Assembly: GCF_026340975.1 (NCBI RefSeq)
Contig: NZ_JAPEOS010000002.1
Location: forward strand, 1,981,001-2,045,000
Origin: Streptomyces sp. NBC_01214
GTDB taxonomy: Bacteria > Actinomycetota > Actinomycetes > Streptomycetales > Streptomycetaceae
Length of the DNA stretch: 64,000 nt
Direction of reading: 5' to 3'
A model generated the notes under the pieces. That model worked only from the letters and a program-made list of their open reading frames with translations. It did not search any database and had not been told where the DNA came from. This document shows, piece by piece, positions 43,348 to 51,850 of this stretch (position 1 is its first letter; each line of letters opens with the position of its first letter). The position numbers were made by a program, and so were the translations under genes.

Positions 43348-44697
43348 GTGGGTATGCTCGCGGCCATGCCCCAGCCCCCTTCAGCCGCATCGCGGGACGA
43401 ACCCGTCATACGGGAGCGCGGTGACGCCTGCCCCGGCGCGCTGCGGCTGCACGCGGCGGACGACGGGTTCCTGGCGCGGGTCCGGGTACCGGCCGGGTTG
43501 CTCACCGTCCGGCAGGCCTCGGTGCTGGCGCTCGCCGCCGACCGGTTCGGGGACGGGCACCTGGAGCTGACCTCGCGCGGCAACGTGCAGCTGCGCGGCC
43601 TGGCCGACGGCTGCGGCGGCGGGCTCGCCCGGCTGCTGGACGGGGCCGGGCTGCTTCCCGCGCCGAGCCACGAGCGGGTACGGAACATCGTGGCGACTCC
43701 GATGTCCGGACTGGACGGGCCGGACGGGCCGGACGGGCCGGCGGCGGCGGACCGACCCGATGCACTGGCCTGGGCCATGGACTTCGACCGGCTGCTGTGC
43801 GCGAGCCCCTGGGCCGCCGCGCTGTCCGGGCGGTTCCTCTTCGCCTTCGACGACGGGCGCGGCGACGTGGCGTCACTCGGCCCCGACGTGACCGTCCTCG
43901 GCCGCCCCGGCGGCCGGTCGCTGGTCCGCCTCGGCCGGGCCGCCGACGCCGTGGAGCTGGCCGGGCAGGACGCCCCGCAGGCGGCGCTGCTGGCCGCCCG
44001 CTACTTCCTCGACGTCGACGCGGCGGCGGGTACCCGGGCCTGGCGGGTGTCCGAACTGCCCGCCGAACACCCCCTGCGCGCAGCCGAGTTCACCCGGCGC
44101 CTGGCAGCCGCGGGGATCGAGGCGGCGACCACCGGCGCGGTGGACTGGCCGTACGCTCCGCCGCCCCGGCCGTGGGGCGCGGGCGTGCGCGACCGCGAGA
44201 CCCTGTGCGTCCTGCCCCCGCTCGGCCGGCTCACCTCCGCGCAGTGGCGGGTCCTGGTGCAGGTCGCGGACCGCGGGAGCCGCCAGTTGCGCGTCACCCC
44301 CTGGCGCAGCGTCATCCTGCCCTCGGCGAGCGCCCGGAGGCCCATCAACGGCGCCGCCCGGATCGAGTCCGCCGGACTGGTCCTCGCCCCCGACAGCCCC
44401 TGGGAGTCCGTCACCGCCTGTACCGGGCGGCCCGGTTGCGCGAAGTCCCGCGCGGACGTACGCGCCGACGCGCGGGCCGTCGCCGACCGGGCGCGCGGTC
44501 CGCTGCCCGTGCACTGGTCCGGCTGCGAGCGCCGCTGCGGGCATCCGCGCGGCACCGCCTGGGTGGACCTGGTCGCCACCGGCTCCGGATACCGGCTCGC
44601 CGCGCCCGGCCGCCCCGTACGCGACGACGTACGGCCCTCCGAACTTGCCGCGGCACTCGCGGACGCCCGCACCGACCCCGACGTAGTGAAGAAATGA
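43348..44697 (+). CDS. cobG: Precorrin-3B synthase CobG
   Basis: About 449 residues, built from two nitrite/sulphite-reductase-like half domains. CobG uses a [4Fe-4S] cluster and oxygen to make the gamma-lactone of precorrin-3B, a step that defines the aerobic pathway. The cluster ligands are seen in TACTGRPGCAKSRAD and SGCERRCGHP. The LELTSRGNVQLRGL segment is the usual sirohaem-like anchoring region. Three starts are possible (GTG 43348, ATG 43354, ATG 43366); 43348 has GGGGGGA with 7-base spacing. Its stop overlaps the cobH start in ATGA. A three-fold GGACGGGCC repeat (about 43717-43740) encodes Gly-Pro-Asp units in a loop. Confidence 0.9.
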   Translation: MGMLAAMPQPPSAASRDEPVIRERGDACPGALRLHAADDGFLARVRVPAGLLTVRQASVLALAADRFGDGHLELTSRGNVQLRGLADGCGGGLARLLDGAGLLPAPSHERVRNIVATPMSGLDGPDGPDGPAAADRPDALAWAMDFDRLLCASPWAAALSGRFLFAFDDGRGDVASLGPDVTVLGRPGGRSLVRLGRAADAVELAGQDAPQAALLAARYFLDVDAAAGTRAWRVSELPAEHPLRAAEFTRRLAAAGIEAATTGAVDWPYAPPPRPWGAGVRDRETLCVLPPLGRLTSAQWRVLVQVADRGSRQLRVTPWRSVILPSASARRPINGAARIESAGLVLAPDSPWESVTACTGRPGCAKSRADVRADARAVADRARGPLPVHWSGCERRCGHPRGTAWVDLVATGSGYRLAAPGRPVRDDVRPSELAAALADARTDPDVVKK

Positions 44698-45341
44698 GCG
44701 AGTACACCGTGTTTGAGTACGAGAAGGACGGCGCGGCCATCTACCGCCAGTCCTTTGCCACGATCCGCGCCGAGGCGGACCTCTCCGGGCTGCCCGACAC
44801 GGTCGCCCAGGTCGCGGTGCGCATGATCCACGCCTGCGGAATGACCGACCTCCCGCAGGACCTCGGGTACACCCCCGAGGTCGTGCTGCGCGCCCGCGCG
44901 GCGCTGGAGGCGGGCGCGCCGATCCTGTGCGACGTGCAGATGGTCGCCAGCGGTGTCACCCGCAAGCGGCTGCCCGCCGACAACGACGTGATCTGCACGC
45001 TCTCCGACCCGGCCGTACCGGAGCTCGCCGCGAAGATGGGCACCACGCGCAGCGCCGCCGCCCTGGAGGTCTGGCGCGACCGCGGCCTGCTGGAGGGCTC
45101 GGTCATCGCTGTCGGCAACGCGCCGACCGCGCTGTTCCGGCTGCTGGAGATGATCGAGGAGGGCGCCGCGCGCCCCGCCGCCGTCATCGGCGTCCCCGTC
45201 GGCTTCATCGGCGCCGCCGAGTCCAAGGACGCCCTCGCCGCCCACCCCTCGGGTCTCGACCACCTGATCGTGCGCGGCCGGCGCGGCGGCAGCGCGATGG
45301 CCGCGGCCGCCGTCAACGCCATTGCGAGCGTGGCCGAATGA
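44694..45341 (+). CDS. cobH: Precorrin-8X methylmutase CobH
   Basis: About 215 residues, the normal size. It moves the C-11 methyl group to C-12, turning precorrin-8X into hydrogenobyrinic acid. The catalytic His lies in VRMIHACGMTDL, and other conserved segments are ILCDVQMVASGV, GNAPTALFRLLE and PVGFIGAAESK. The start overlaps the cobG stop by 4 bp and its own stop overlaps cobIJ by 4 bp, so the three genes are translationally coupled. Confidence 0.95.
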   Translation: MSEYTVFEYEKDGAAIYRQSFATIRAEADLSGLPDTVAQVAVRMIHACGMTDLPQDLGYTPEVVLRARAALEAGAPILCDVQMVASGVTRKRLPADNDVICTLSDPAVPELAAKMGTTRSAAALEVWRDRGLLEGSVIAVGNAPTALFRLLEMIEEGAARPAAVIGVPVGFIGAAESKDALAAHPSGLDHLIVRGRRGGSAMAAAAVNAIASVAE

Positions 45342-46834
45342 GCGACACCGCCAAGGGCCGGCTGTACGGGGTCGGGCTCGGCCCCGGCGACCCGTCGCTG
45401 ATGACCCTGCGCGCCGTCGAGGTGATCGCCGAGGCCGACGTCGTGGCCTACCACAGCGCCCGCCACGGCCGCTCCATCGCCCGTTCGATCGCGGCGAAGC
45501 ACCTGCGCGCCGACCACGTCGAGGAACCGCTGGTCTACCCGGTCACCACCGAGACCACCGACCACCCCGGCGGCTACCAGGGCGCGATGGAGGAGTTCTA
45601 CGAGGCCGCCGCGGCCCGCCTGGCCGCGCACCTGGACGCCGGGCTGACCGTCGCCGTGCTCGCGGAGGGCGACCCGCTCTTCTACAGCTCGTACATGCAC
45701 ATGCACAAGCGGCTCGCGGACCGCTACGAGACCGAGGTCATCCCCGGCGTCACCTCCGTGAGCGCCGCCGCCGCCCGGCTCGGCACCCCGCTCGTGGAGG
45801 GCGAGGAGGTGCTGACCATCCTGCCCGGCACCCTGCCCGAGGAAGAGCTCACCGCCCGCCTCGCCGCCACCGACTCGGCGGTCGTGATGAAGCTCGGCCG
45901 GACCTTCCCGGCCGTGCGCGGCGCGATGGAGAACAGCGGTCGGCTCGCCGAGGCCCGCTACGTCGAGCGCGCCACCATGGCGGGCGAGCGCACCGGCGTC
46001 CTCGCCGACACCGACGCCGACAGCGTGCCGTACTTCGCCGTCGCCGTGGTCCCCAGCCGCATCGGCAACCCGGGCAGCGTGCCGTCCGGCCCCGGCGAGG
46101 TCGTCGTCGTGGGCACCGGCCCGGCCGGCCCGCTGTGGCTCACCCCGCAGACGCGGCGCGCGCTGGCCGACGCCGAGGTGCTGGTCGGCTACACCACCTA
46201 CCTGGACCGGGTGCCCGTCAAGCCGGGCCAGGTCCGGCACGGCTCCGACAACAAGGTGGAGTCGGAGCGCGCCGAGTTCGCCCTCGACCTCGCCCGCCGC
46301 GGCAAGCGGGTGGCCGTGGTCTCCGGCGGCGACCCCGGTGTCTTCGCCATGGCCACGGCGGTCCTGGAAGTGGCCGGGCAGGCGGAGTACAAGGACGTGC
46401 CGGTACGGGTCCTGCCGGGGGTGACCGCGGCCAACGCGGCGGCCGCCGCGGCCGGCGCCCCGCTCGGCCACGACTACGCCACCATCTCGCTCTCGGACCG
46501 GCTCAAGCCCTGGGAGGTCATCGCGGAGCGGCTGCGCGCGGCGGCCGCGGCCGACCTGGTGCTCGCCCTCTACAACCCCGGCTCCCGCAGCCGGACCTGG
46601 CAGGTGGCCCAGGCCCGCGAGCTGCTGCTGGAGCTGCGCTCGCCCGGGACCCCGGTGGTCGTCGCGCGCGACGTGGGCGGCCCCGAGCAGTCGGTACGGA
46701 TCGTCACGCTCGACGAACTGGAGCCGTCCGAGGTCGACATGCGCACGATCTTGCTGATCGGCTCCTCGCAGACGCAGGTCACCGAGCGGGCCGACGGGTC
46801 GAGGATCACGTGGACGCCGCGCCGCTACCCGTGA
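45338..46834 (+). CDS. cobIJ: Fused precorrin-2 C20- and precorrin-3B C17-methyltransferase CobIJ
   Basis: 498 residues made of two SAM-dependent tetrapyrrole methylases. The first (about 1-245) is CobI, with GVGLGPGDPSLMTLRAVE and AEGDPLFYSSYMHMH. The second (about 248-490) is CobJ, with VVGTGPAGPLWLTPQ, VSGGDPGVFAMA and LALYNPGSRSRTWQ. The enzymes act just before and just after CobG, so fusion and neighbourhood place three consecutive steps together. The same fusion is common in Streptomyces. A terminator follows. Confidence 0.95.
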   Translation: MSDTAKGRLYGVGLGPGDPSLMTLRAVEVIAEADVVAYHSARHGRSIARSIAAKHLRADHVEEPLVYPVTTETTDHPGGYQGAMEEFYEAAAARLAAHLDAGLTVAVLAEGDPLFYSSYMHMHKRLADRYETEVIPGVTSVSAAAARLGTPLVEGEEVLTILPGTLPEEELTARLAATDSAVVMKLGRTFPAVRGAMENSGRLAEARYVERATMAGERTGVLADTDADSVPYFAVAVVPSRIGNPGSVPSGPGEVVVVGTGPAGPLWLTPQTRRALADAEVLVGYTTYLDRVPVKPGQVRHGSDNKVESERAEFALDLARRGKRVAVVSGGDPGVFAMATAVLEVAGQAEYKDVPVRVLPGVTAANAAAAAAGAPLGHDYATISLSDRLKPWEVIAERLRAAAAADLVLALYNPGSRSRTWQVAQARELLLELRSPGTPVVVARDVGGPEQSVRIVTLDELEPSEVDMRTILLIGSSQTQVTERADGSRITWTPRRYP

Positions 46835-46908
46835 CCGTGTTCGTGTCGGTGCCGGTGCCAGTGACGGTGCCGGTGTCCCGCACCGGCACGACCGCGGAGT
46901 GAGGTGAA

Positions 46909-46966
46909 CGAGAGGGCCCGGCATCCGGGGCGGGCGATCCGCCGCCCCGGCCGCCGGGCCCCTCGT
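46909..46966. terminator. Two-part hairpin between convergent cob operons
   Basis: An outer stem of GAGGGCCCGGC-type sequence with GCCGGGCCCCTC (one bulge) encloses an inner CCGGGGCGG/CCGCCCCGG stem. It separates cobIJ from the convergent cobK. Confidence 0.8.
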
Positions 46967-46969
46967 GTC

Positions 46970-47743
46970 CTACCGAATCCGCCCGCTGTCCAGCCAGTTC
47001 AGGGCGGTCTCCACCGAGTCCGTCTCCGGTACGCCCTGCGGAACCGCCGGGCGGCGCACCATGAGGACCGGGATGCCGGCCTCGCGGGCCGCGGTGAGCT
47101 TGGGGGCGGTGGCCGAGCCGCCGCTGTCCTTCGTCACCAGTACGTCGATCCGGTGCCGGGCGAGCACCTCGCGCTCGTCGTCCAGGGTGAACGGGCCCCG
47201 GGCGAGCAGGACTTCCAGGCGCGGCGGCACCGGCGCCGCCGGGGGGTCCACCGAACGCACCAGGAACCAGGTGTCGGTGAGGTGCGCGAAGGCGTGCAGG
47301 CCCATCCGGCCGGTGGTCAAGAACGCCCGGGAGCCGGCGCCGGGCAGCCGGTCGGCCGCCCCGTCGAGGTCGTCCACGAAGGTCCAGTCGTCGCCGGGCC
47401 GCGCGGTCCAGCCGGGGCGCCGCAGTGCCAGCACGGGTACCCCGGTGAGCGCCTGGGCCTCGGCCGCGTGGAAACTCATCCGCTCCGCGAAGGGATGGGT
47501 GGCGTCGACGACGCGGGTGACGTCGTGGGTGACGATCCAGGCGGCGAGGCCCGCGACCCCGCCGAACCCGCCGATCCGGCTCTCGCCCGGCGGGAGCACG
47601 GGCGAGGCGACCCGCCCCGCGAGCGAGGTGGTCACCCGGCACGAGGGGTCGGGTGCCAGCGCCTCCGCCAGGCGGCGGGCCTCGGTCGTGCCGCCGAGGA
47701 TCAGGACGTGGTGCGGGGGGAGGGGGGCCGGTTCAGCAGACAT
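46970..47743 (-). CDS. cobK: Precorrin-6A reductase CobK
   Basis: 257 residues. CobK reduces precorrin-6A to precorrin-6B with NADPH. Family motifs: VLILGGTTEARRLAEAL at the N-terminus (nucleotide-binding loop), GGFGGVAGLAAWI, VVDATHPFAERMS, and LVTKDSGGSATAPKL near the C-terminus. Its start overlaps the end of cobM by 11 bp on the minus strand, so it is the third gene of cobL-cobM-cobK. Confidence 0.94.
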   Translation of the reverse strand: MSAEPAPLPPHHVLILGGTTEARRLAEALAPDPSCRVTTSLAGRVASPVLPPGESRIGGFGGVAGLAAWIVTHDVTRVVDATHPFAERMSFHAAEAQALTGVPVLALRRPGWTARPGDDWTFVDDLDGAADRLPGAGSRAFLTTGRMGLHAFAHLTDTWFLVRSVDPPAAPVPPRLEVLLARGPFTLDDEREVLARHRIDVLVTKDSGGSATAPKLTAAREAGIPVLMVRRPAVPQGVPETDSVETALNWLDSGRIR

Positions 47744-48482
47744 GCCGGTCGCGATCGGCCGAGTACAGGTGGCTGTCTCTGAACTGCTCCGCGCCCAGCG
47801 TGCGGCCCACCACGATGACGGCAGTGCGCACCAGGCCGTGCTCCTTCACCTGCGCGGCGATGTCGGCCAGGGTGCCGCGCAGGATCAGCTCGTCGGGGCG
47901 GCTGGCCATCGCCACGACCGCCACCGGGCACTCGGCCCCGTAGTGCGGCAGCAGCTCGTCGACGACCCGGTCCACGTAGCGGGTGGCCAGGTGGAGGACC
48001 AGCAGCGCGCCGCTCGCGCCCAGCGTGGCCAGGTCCTCACCGGGCGGCATCGGGGTGGCCTGCTGGGCGATCCGGGTCAGGATCACCGTCTGCCCGACGG
48101 TGGGGACGGTCAGCTCCCGCTTGAGGGCGGCGGCCGCCGCGGCGAAGGCCGGGACGCCCGGGACGACCTCGTAGGGGATGCCGGCCGCGTCGAGCCGCCG
48201 CATCTGCTCCGCCACCGCGCTGAAGATCGACGGGTCGCCGGAGTGCAGCCGCGCCACGTCCTGGCCCGCCGCGTGGGCCCGTACGCACTCGGCGATGATC
48301 TCGTCCAGGTTGAGCTGCGAGGTGTCCACCAGGTGGGCGTCCGCCGGGCACTCGGCCAGCAGCTCGCGCGGCACGAGACTGCCCGCGTACAGGCAGACGG
48401 GGGCGGCGGCCAGGGTCCGGGCACCGCGCACCGTGATCAGGTCGGCGGCGCCGGGGCCCGCACCGATGAAGTACACGGTCAT
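47733..48482 (-). CDS. cobM: Precorrin-4 C11-methyltransferase CobM
   Basis: 249 residues, a single SAM-dependent tetrapyrrole methylase domain that methylates precorrin-4 at C-11 to give precorrin-5. Motifs: FIGAGPGAADLITVRGA, CLYAGSLVP, ARLHSGDPSIFSAVAEQ and PYEVVPGVPAFAAAAAAL. The longer frame to 48998 is a shadow; ATG at 48482 overlaps the cobL stop (TCAT read on plus), and the stop overlaps cobK. Confidence 0.95.
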   Translation of the reverse strand: MTVYFIGAGPGAADLITVRGARTLAAAPVCLYAGSLVPRELLAECPADAHLVDTSQLNLDEIIAECVRAHAAGQDVARLHSGDPSIFSAVAEQMRRLDAAGIPYEVVPGVPAFAAAAAALKRELTVPTVGQTVILTRIAQQATPMPPGEDLATLGASGALLVLHLATRYVDRVVDELLPHYGAECPVAVVAMASRPDELILRGTLADIAAQVKEHGLVRTAVIVVGRTLGAEQFRDSHLYSADRDRHVC

Positions 48483-49753
48483 GTTCGATCCTCCTCCTTG
48501 GATGCGGCGGCCGGTTCGGCAGGCTTCGTCACCGACCACTGGGTGACCGGCATCGCCTGCCGCCAGCCCGTGAAACCGCCGACCGCCGCGGCGTGCGCGA
48601 CGGCGAGCTTCACCAGTTCGCCGCCGTGGCGCCGGTAGCGCTCGGCGAGCACCGCCTCCGACTCCAGGGTGACGGTGTTGACCACCAGCCGGCCGCCGGG
48701 GGCCAGCGCGTCCCAGACCGCGTCCAGCAGGCCGGGCGCGGTCAGCCCGCCGCCGATGAACACGGCGTCGGGGGCCGGCAGCCCGGCCAGGGCCTCGGGT
48801 GCGGCGCCGATGACCACGCGCAGGCCGGGTACGCCGAGCGCCGCCGCGTTGCGGGTGATGCGTGCGGCCCGCTCCGGGACGCGCTCCACGGCCACCGCCC
48901 GGCACGAGGGGTGCGTACGCATCCACTCGATGCCGATGGAGCCGGAGCCGCCGCCGATGTCCCACAGCAGCTCGCCGGGGGCCGGGGCCAGCGCGCACAG
49001 GGTCGCGGCCCGGACGTGGCGCTTGGTGAGCTGCCCGTCGTGTTCGTACGCGGCGTCCGGGAGGCCCGGGGTCGCGCCGAGCCGCGGCGCACCGTGGGCC
49101 GGGTCCCGGCGGCAGTCGAGCGCGACCACGTTCAGGGGATCGCCGGGCGCGCGGTCCCAGGCGTCGGCGCGGCCCTCGTACGTGTCCTCGTGCTCGGACC
49201 CGAGCTGTTCCAGCACCCGCATCCGGCTCGGGCCGAAGCCCCGTTCCCGCAGCAGGGCGGCGATCTCGCCCGGGGACGCCGCTCCGGCGCTGAGCACCAG
49301 CACCCGGCGGCCTTCGTGGAGCGCGGCGGCCAGCCGGGCCACCGGGCGGCCGACCACGGTGACCACCTCGGTGTCCTCCACCGGCCAGCCCAGACGGGCA
49401 CAGGCGTAGGACACCGACGAGGGGTGCGGGTGGACCCGTAGGGACCCCGGCCCGAGCTCCTCGGCGAGGGCGCGCCCGATCCCGTAGAACATCGGGTCAC
49501 CGCTGGCCAGCACCGCGATCCGGCGGCCGGCGTGCTCGGCCATCAGCTTCGGCACGGCGGGCCGCAGCGGGCTCGGCCAGGCCACCCGCTCACCGGCGCA
49601 CTCGGCGGCCGGCAGCAGGTCCAGCTGGCGCGGCCCGCCGATCAGGACCTCGGCCGAGGACAGCGCGGCGCGGCCGGCGGCACAGAGCCCGGCCCAGCCG
49701 TCCGCGCCGAGGCCGACGACCGTCACGGGCATGGGGGGCGGCGGGGAGCTCAC
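48479..49753 (-). CDS. cobL: Precorrin-6Y C5,15-methyltransferase (decarboxylating) CobL
   Basis: 424 residues, a fusion of a CbiE-like tetrapyrrole methylase (about 8-205, VTVVGLGADGW and LASGDPMFYGIG) and a CbiT-like SAM methyltransferase (about 215-400, LLWDIGGGSGSIGIEW and FIGGGL). It methylates C-5 and C-15 and removes the acetate carboxyl, giving precorrin-8X, the substrate of CobH encoded in the facing operon. It is the first gene of the minus-strand group, with its promoter in the 187-bp gap shared with the SDR gene. I saw no second riboswitch there. Confidence 0.94.
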   Translation of the reverse strand: MSSPPPPMPVTVVGLGADGWAGLCAAGRAALSSAEVLIGGPRQLDLLPAAECAGERVAWPSPLRPAVPKLMAEHAGRRIAVLASGDPMFYGIGRALAEELGPGSLRVHPHPSSVSYACARLGWPVEDTEVVTVVGRPVARLAAALHEGRRVLVLSAGAASPGEIAALLRERGFGPSRMRVLEQLGSEHEDTYEGRADAWDRAPGDPLNVVALDCRRDPAHGAPRLGATPGLPDAAYEHDGQLTKRHVRAATLCALAPAPGELLWDIGGGSGSIGIEWMRTHPSCRAVAVERVPERAARITRNAAALGVPGLRVVIGAAPEALAGLPAPDAVFIGGGLTAPGLLDAVWDALAPGGRLVVNTVTLESEAVLAERYRRHGGELVKLAVAHAAAVGGFTGWRQAMPVTQWSVTKPAEPAAASKEEDRT

Positions 49754-49940
49754 GGCGCGGTTCCTCGGGGACGGGATCGGGATGGGGAAAGAGGGCGGAC
49801 CCGCAGCCTACTGGCCTGCGGATCCGCGGCCCGCGCCGCCCTGGCCCCGGCAAGGCCCCGGCAAGGCCCCGGCCCTGGCGGCACCCGCGGAACCCCCTCG
49901 GTCTACCCTCGGTAACCCACTGCCTCACGAGGGAGCCGCC
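49754..49940. promoter_or_regulatory. Divergent promoter gap of cobL and the SDR gene
   Basis: 187 bp containing three direct copies of GGCCCCGGCAA-type units (about 49845-49875). It must hold promoters for both directions. No cobalamin-riboswitch core is visible, unlike upstream of cobN. Confidence 0.4.
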
Positions 49941-50918
49941 ATGCCGGGCTGGAACGCCACGCACATCCCCGACCAGAGCGGCCGCAGCGCCGTCGTCACC
50001 GGGGCCAACAGCGGGATCGGTTACGTCACCGCCCGCGAGCTCGCCCGGCGCGGCGCCTCGGTGGTGCTGGCCTGCCGCAGCGCGGCCCGCGGTCGGGCCG
50101 CCGCGATCCGGCTGCGCGCGGAAGTCCCGGGGGCACAGGCCGAGTTCATGCCGCTGGACCTCGCCGACCTGGCCTCCGTACGGGAGTTCGCCGCCGGGTA
50201 CGCACAGCGGCACGCCGCGCTGGACCTGCTGATCAACAACGCGGGGGTGATGGCACTGCCGTACGGGCGCACCGCCGACGGGTTCGAGACGCAGTTCGGC
50301 GTCAACCACCTCGGGCACTTCGCCCTGACCGGACTGCTGCTGCCGCGACTGCGCGCCGCCGCCCCCGGGGCCCGGATCGTCAACGTCTCCAGCGGCTTCC
50401 ACGTCCTGGGGAGGATCGGCCCCACCGACGCGGGCCCCACCGACGCGGGCCCCGCGGGCTCGGGACTCGCCGACCCGGGCGGCGAGCACGGCTACCGGCG
50501 CTGGACCGCCTACGGCCGCTCCAAGACCGCCAACCTGCTCTTCACCCACGAGCTGTCCCGCCGCTTCACGGCCGCCGCCTCCCCGATCACCGCCGTCGCC
50601 GCCCACCCCGGCTACGCCTCCAGCAACCTCCACTCCGGAGCGTCGAAGCTGGAGGGCCCCACCCTCAACTCGCGGGTGGCCGCGCTCGGCAACGCGGTCC
50701 TCGCCCAGCCCACCTCCTCGGGCGCGCTGCCCACCCTCTACGCGGCCACCGCGCCCGGGGTCCGGCCGGACGCGTTCATCGGCCCGCGGTTCGGCTGGCG
50801 CGGGGCGCCCGCGCGGTCCTGGCGGGCCGGGTGGACCCTCGACGACGCCTCCGGCGAGCTGCTGTGGGCGGCTTCCGAGCAGCTCACGGGGGTCTCGTAC
50901 GCCGCACTGCCGCGCTGA
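49941..50918 (+). CDS. Short-chain dehydrogenase/reductase
   Basis: About 325 residues, close to the retinol-dehydrogenase-like SDR branch often named oxidoreductase in Streptomyces. The NAD(P) loop is VTGANSGIGYVTA, the central NNAGVMALP and the catalytic Y-x3-K (YGRSKTANL) are intact, and the serine is in VNVSSG. A short Pro-Thr-Asp-Ala-Gly duplication (residues about 160-172) precedes the active-site Tyr region. It oxidises or reduces an unknown alcohol or ketone. ATG at 49941 has GAGGGAG upstream. Not clearly linked to cobalamin despite its position. Confidence 0.88.
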   Translation: MPGWNATHIPDQSGRSAVVTGANSGIGYVTARELARRGASVVLACRSAARGRAAAIRLRAEVPGAQAEFMPLDLADLASVREFAAGYAQRHAALDLLINNAGVMALPYGRTADGFETQFGVNHLGHFALTGLLLPRLRAAAPGARIVNVSSGFHVLGRIGPTDAGPTDAGPAGSGLADPGGEHGYRRWTAYGRSKTANLLFTHELSRRFTAAASPITAVAAHPGYASSNLHSGASKLEGPTLNSRVAALGNAVLAQPTSSGALPTLYAATAPGVRPDAFIGPRFGWRGAPARSWRAGWTLDDASGELLWAASEQLTGVSYAALPR

Positions 50919-51153
50919 GCGGATCGCGCGGGCTCCTCGAAGCGAGTCCGCCCGCCCCCCGGGTCGCCTCCGGGCGCCCCGGCGCGGACCTGCCCCGAGC
51001 GCCCCCCGCGCAGCAGAATCTGCGGCATGAACGACGACGAGCCGGACAACCACCCACGAACCCGCGGTCGCCACGACCACATCGACCGGCACGACCGCAT
51101 CGACGACCGCGTCGACCGGCACGGCCGGGGACCGGGCCGGGCCGATCGGGATC

Positions 51154-51756
51154 TCAGACGGGCTCGGGGCGCAGGGAGCGCCAGATGTGGTCGGGGAGGT
51201 AGCGGGCGGCTTCGGTGAGGTCGATCTCGTAGGTGCTGGACAGCCAGCGCCGGGCCGCCTCCGCGAGCGGGCCCATGACCAGCACCTCGACCACGGGCGC
51301 AGGGAGCGCAGCGATCTCGCCGCGCTCCATGCGCACCCCGAGCCAGCGCACGATGGGCCCGAACTTCTCCGCCTTGGCCGCGCCGATCTCCTCGGCGTGG
51401 GCCACCAGATATCCGGAATACGCGGAGGCGTGCAGGAACAGCGCCACGTCCCGGTGTTCCTGGGTGAACGTCAGGTAGGCCGCCACCCACGCGCGCACCC
51501 CGGTGCGGGCCGTGCGGCACCGGGTGAGCGCGGCGACCATGTCGTCGCACAGCTGGTCCATGCACCGGATGTAGAGGGCGGCGGCAAGACCGTCGAAGCT
51601 GCCGAAGTGGTGGTAGAGGCTGCCGAGGCTGACCCCACTGGCCGAGACGACCGCGGTCACGGTGAAACCCTGCTGTCCGGACTCGGCGAACACCCGCAGG
51701 GCGGTGGTCAGGAGCAGGTCGACGGTGGCCTCGCCCCGCTGTTGCTTAGGAGACAT
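51154..51756 (-). CDS. TetR-family regulator
   Basis: 200 residues. The N-terminal HTH (about 10-58) has FTVTAVVSASGVSLGSLYHHFGSFDGLAAAL, the standard TetR pattern with the YxHF recognition helix. The rest is a helical ligand-binding domain with an aromatic pocket (YLTFTQEHRDVALFLHASAY). TetR proteins are usually repressors of neighbouring genes; candidates are the convergent SDR gene or the protease upstream, but no operator was identified. The SDR gene ends 235 bp away, and no gene is supported in that gap. Confidence 0.9.
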   Translation of the reverse strand: MSPKQQRGEATVDLLLTTALRVFAESGQQGFTVTAVVSASGVSLGSLYHHFGSFDGLAAALYIRCMDQLCDDMVAALTRCRTARTGVRAWVAAYLTFTQEHRDVALFLHASAYSGYLVAHAEEIGAAKAEKFGPIVRWLGVRMERGEIAALPAPVVEVLVMGPLAEAARRWLSSTYEIDLTEAARYLPDHIWRSLRPEPV

Positions 51757-51850
51757 GGTGCGGTCCCGTCGATGTGCGTCCTGATGCCCGAAATCCGTGC
51801 CGGCGAGCCTAGCAATTCCGGTGCACCTGCCGACGGGGCGAACGTCGGGG

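Noticed and set aside
39198..43424. 1408-residue plus-strand frame opposite cobN
   Set aside because: Shadow frame with no family motifs. cobN on the minus strand is certain, and the frame runs through a riboswitch and repeats.
46835..46905. GTG-rich stretch after cobIJ that looks like a Val-Pro-Val-Thr coding extension
   Set aside because: The cobIJ stop precedes it, and it is simple-sequence DNA before the terminator.
51027..51218. 63-residue Asp/Arg/His-rich plus-strand frame
   Set aside because: No ribosome site. It overlaps the TetR gene end, and its composition comes from a GACCGCATCGAC-type repeat. Possible small gene but not supported.
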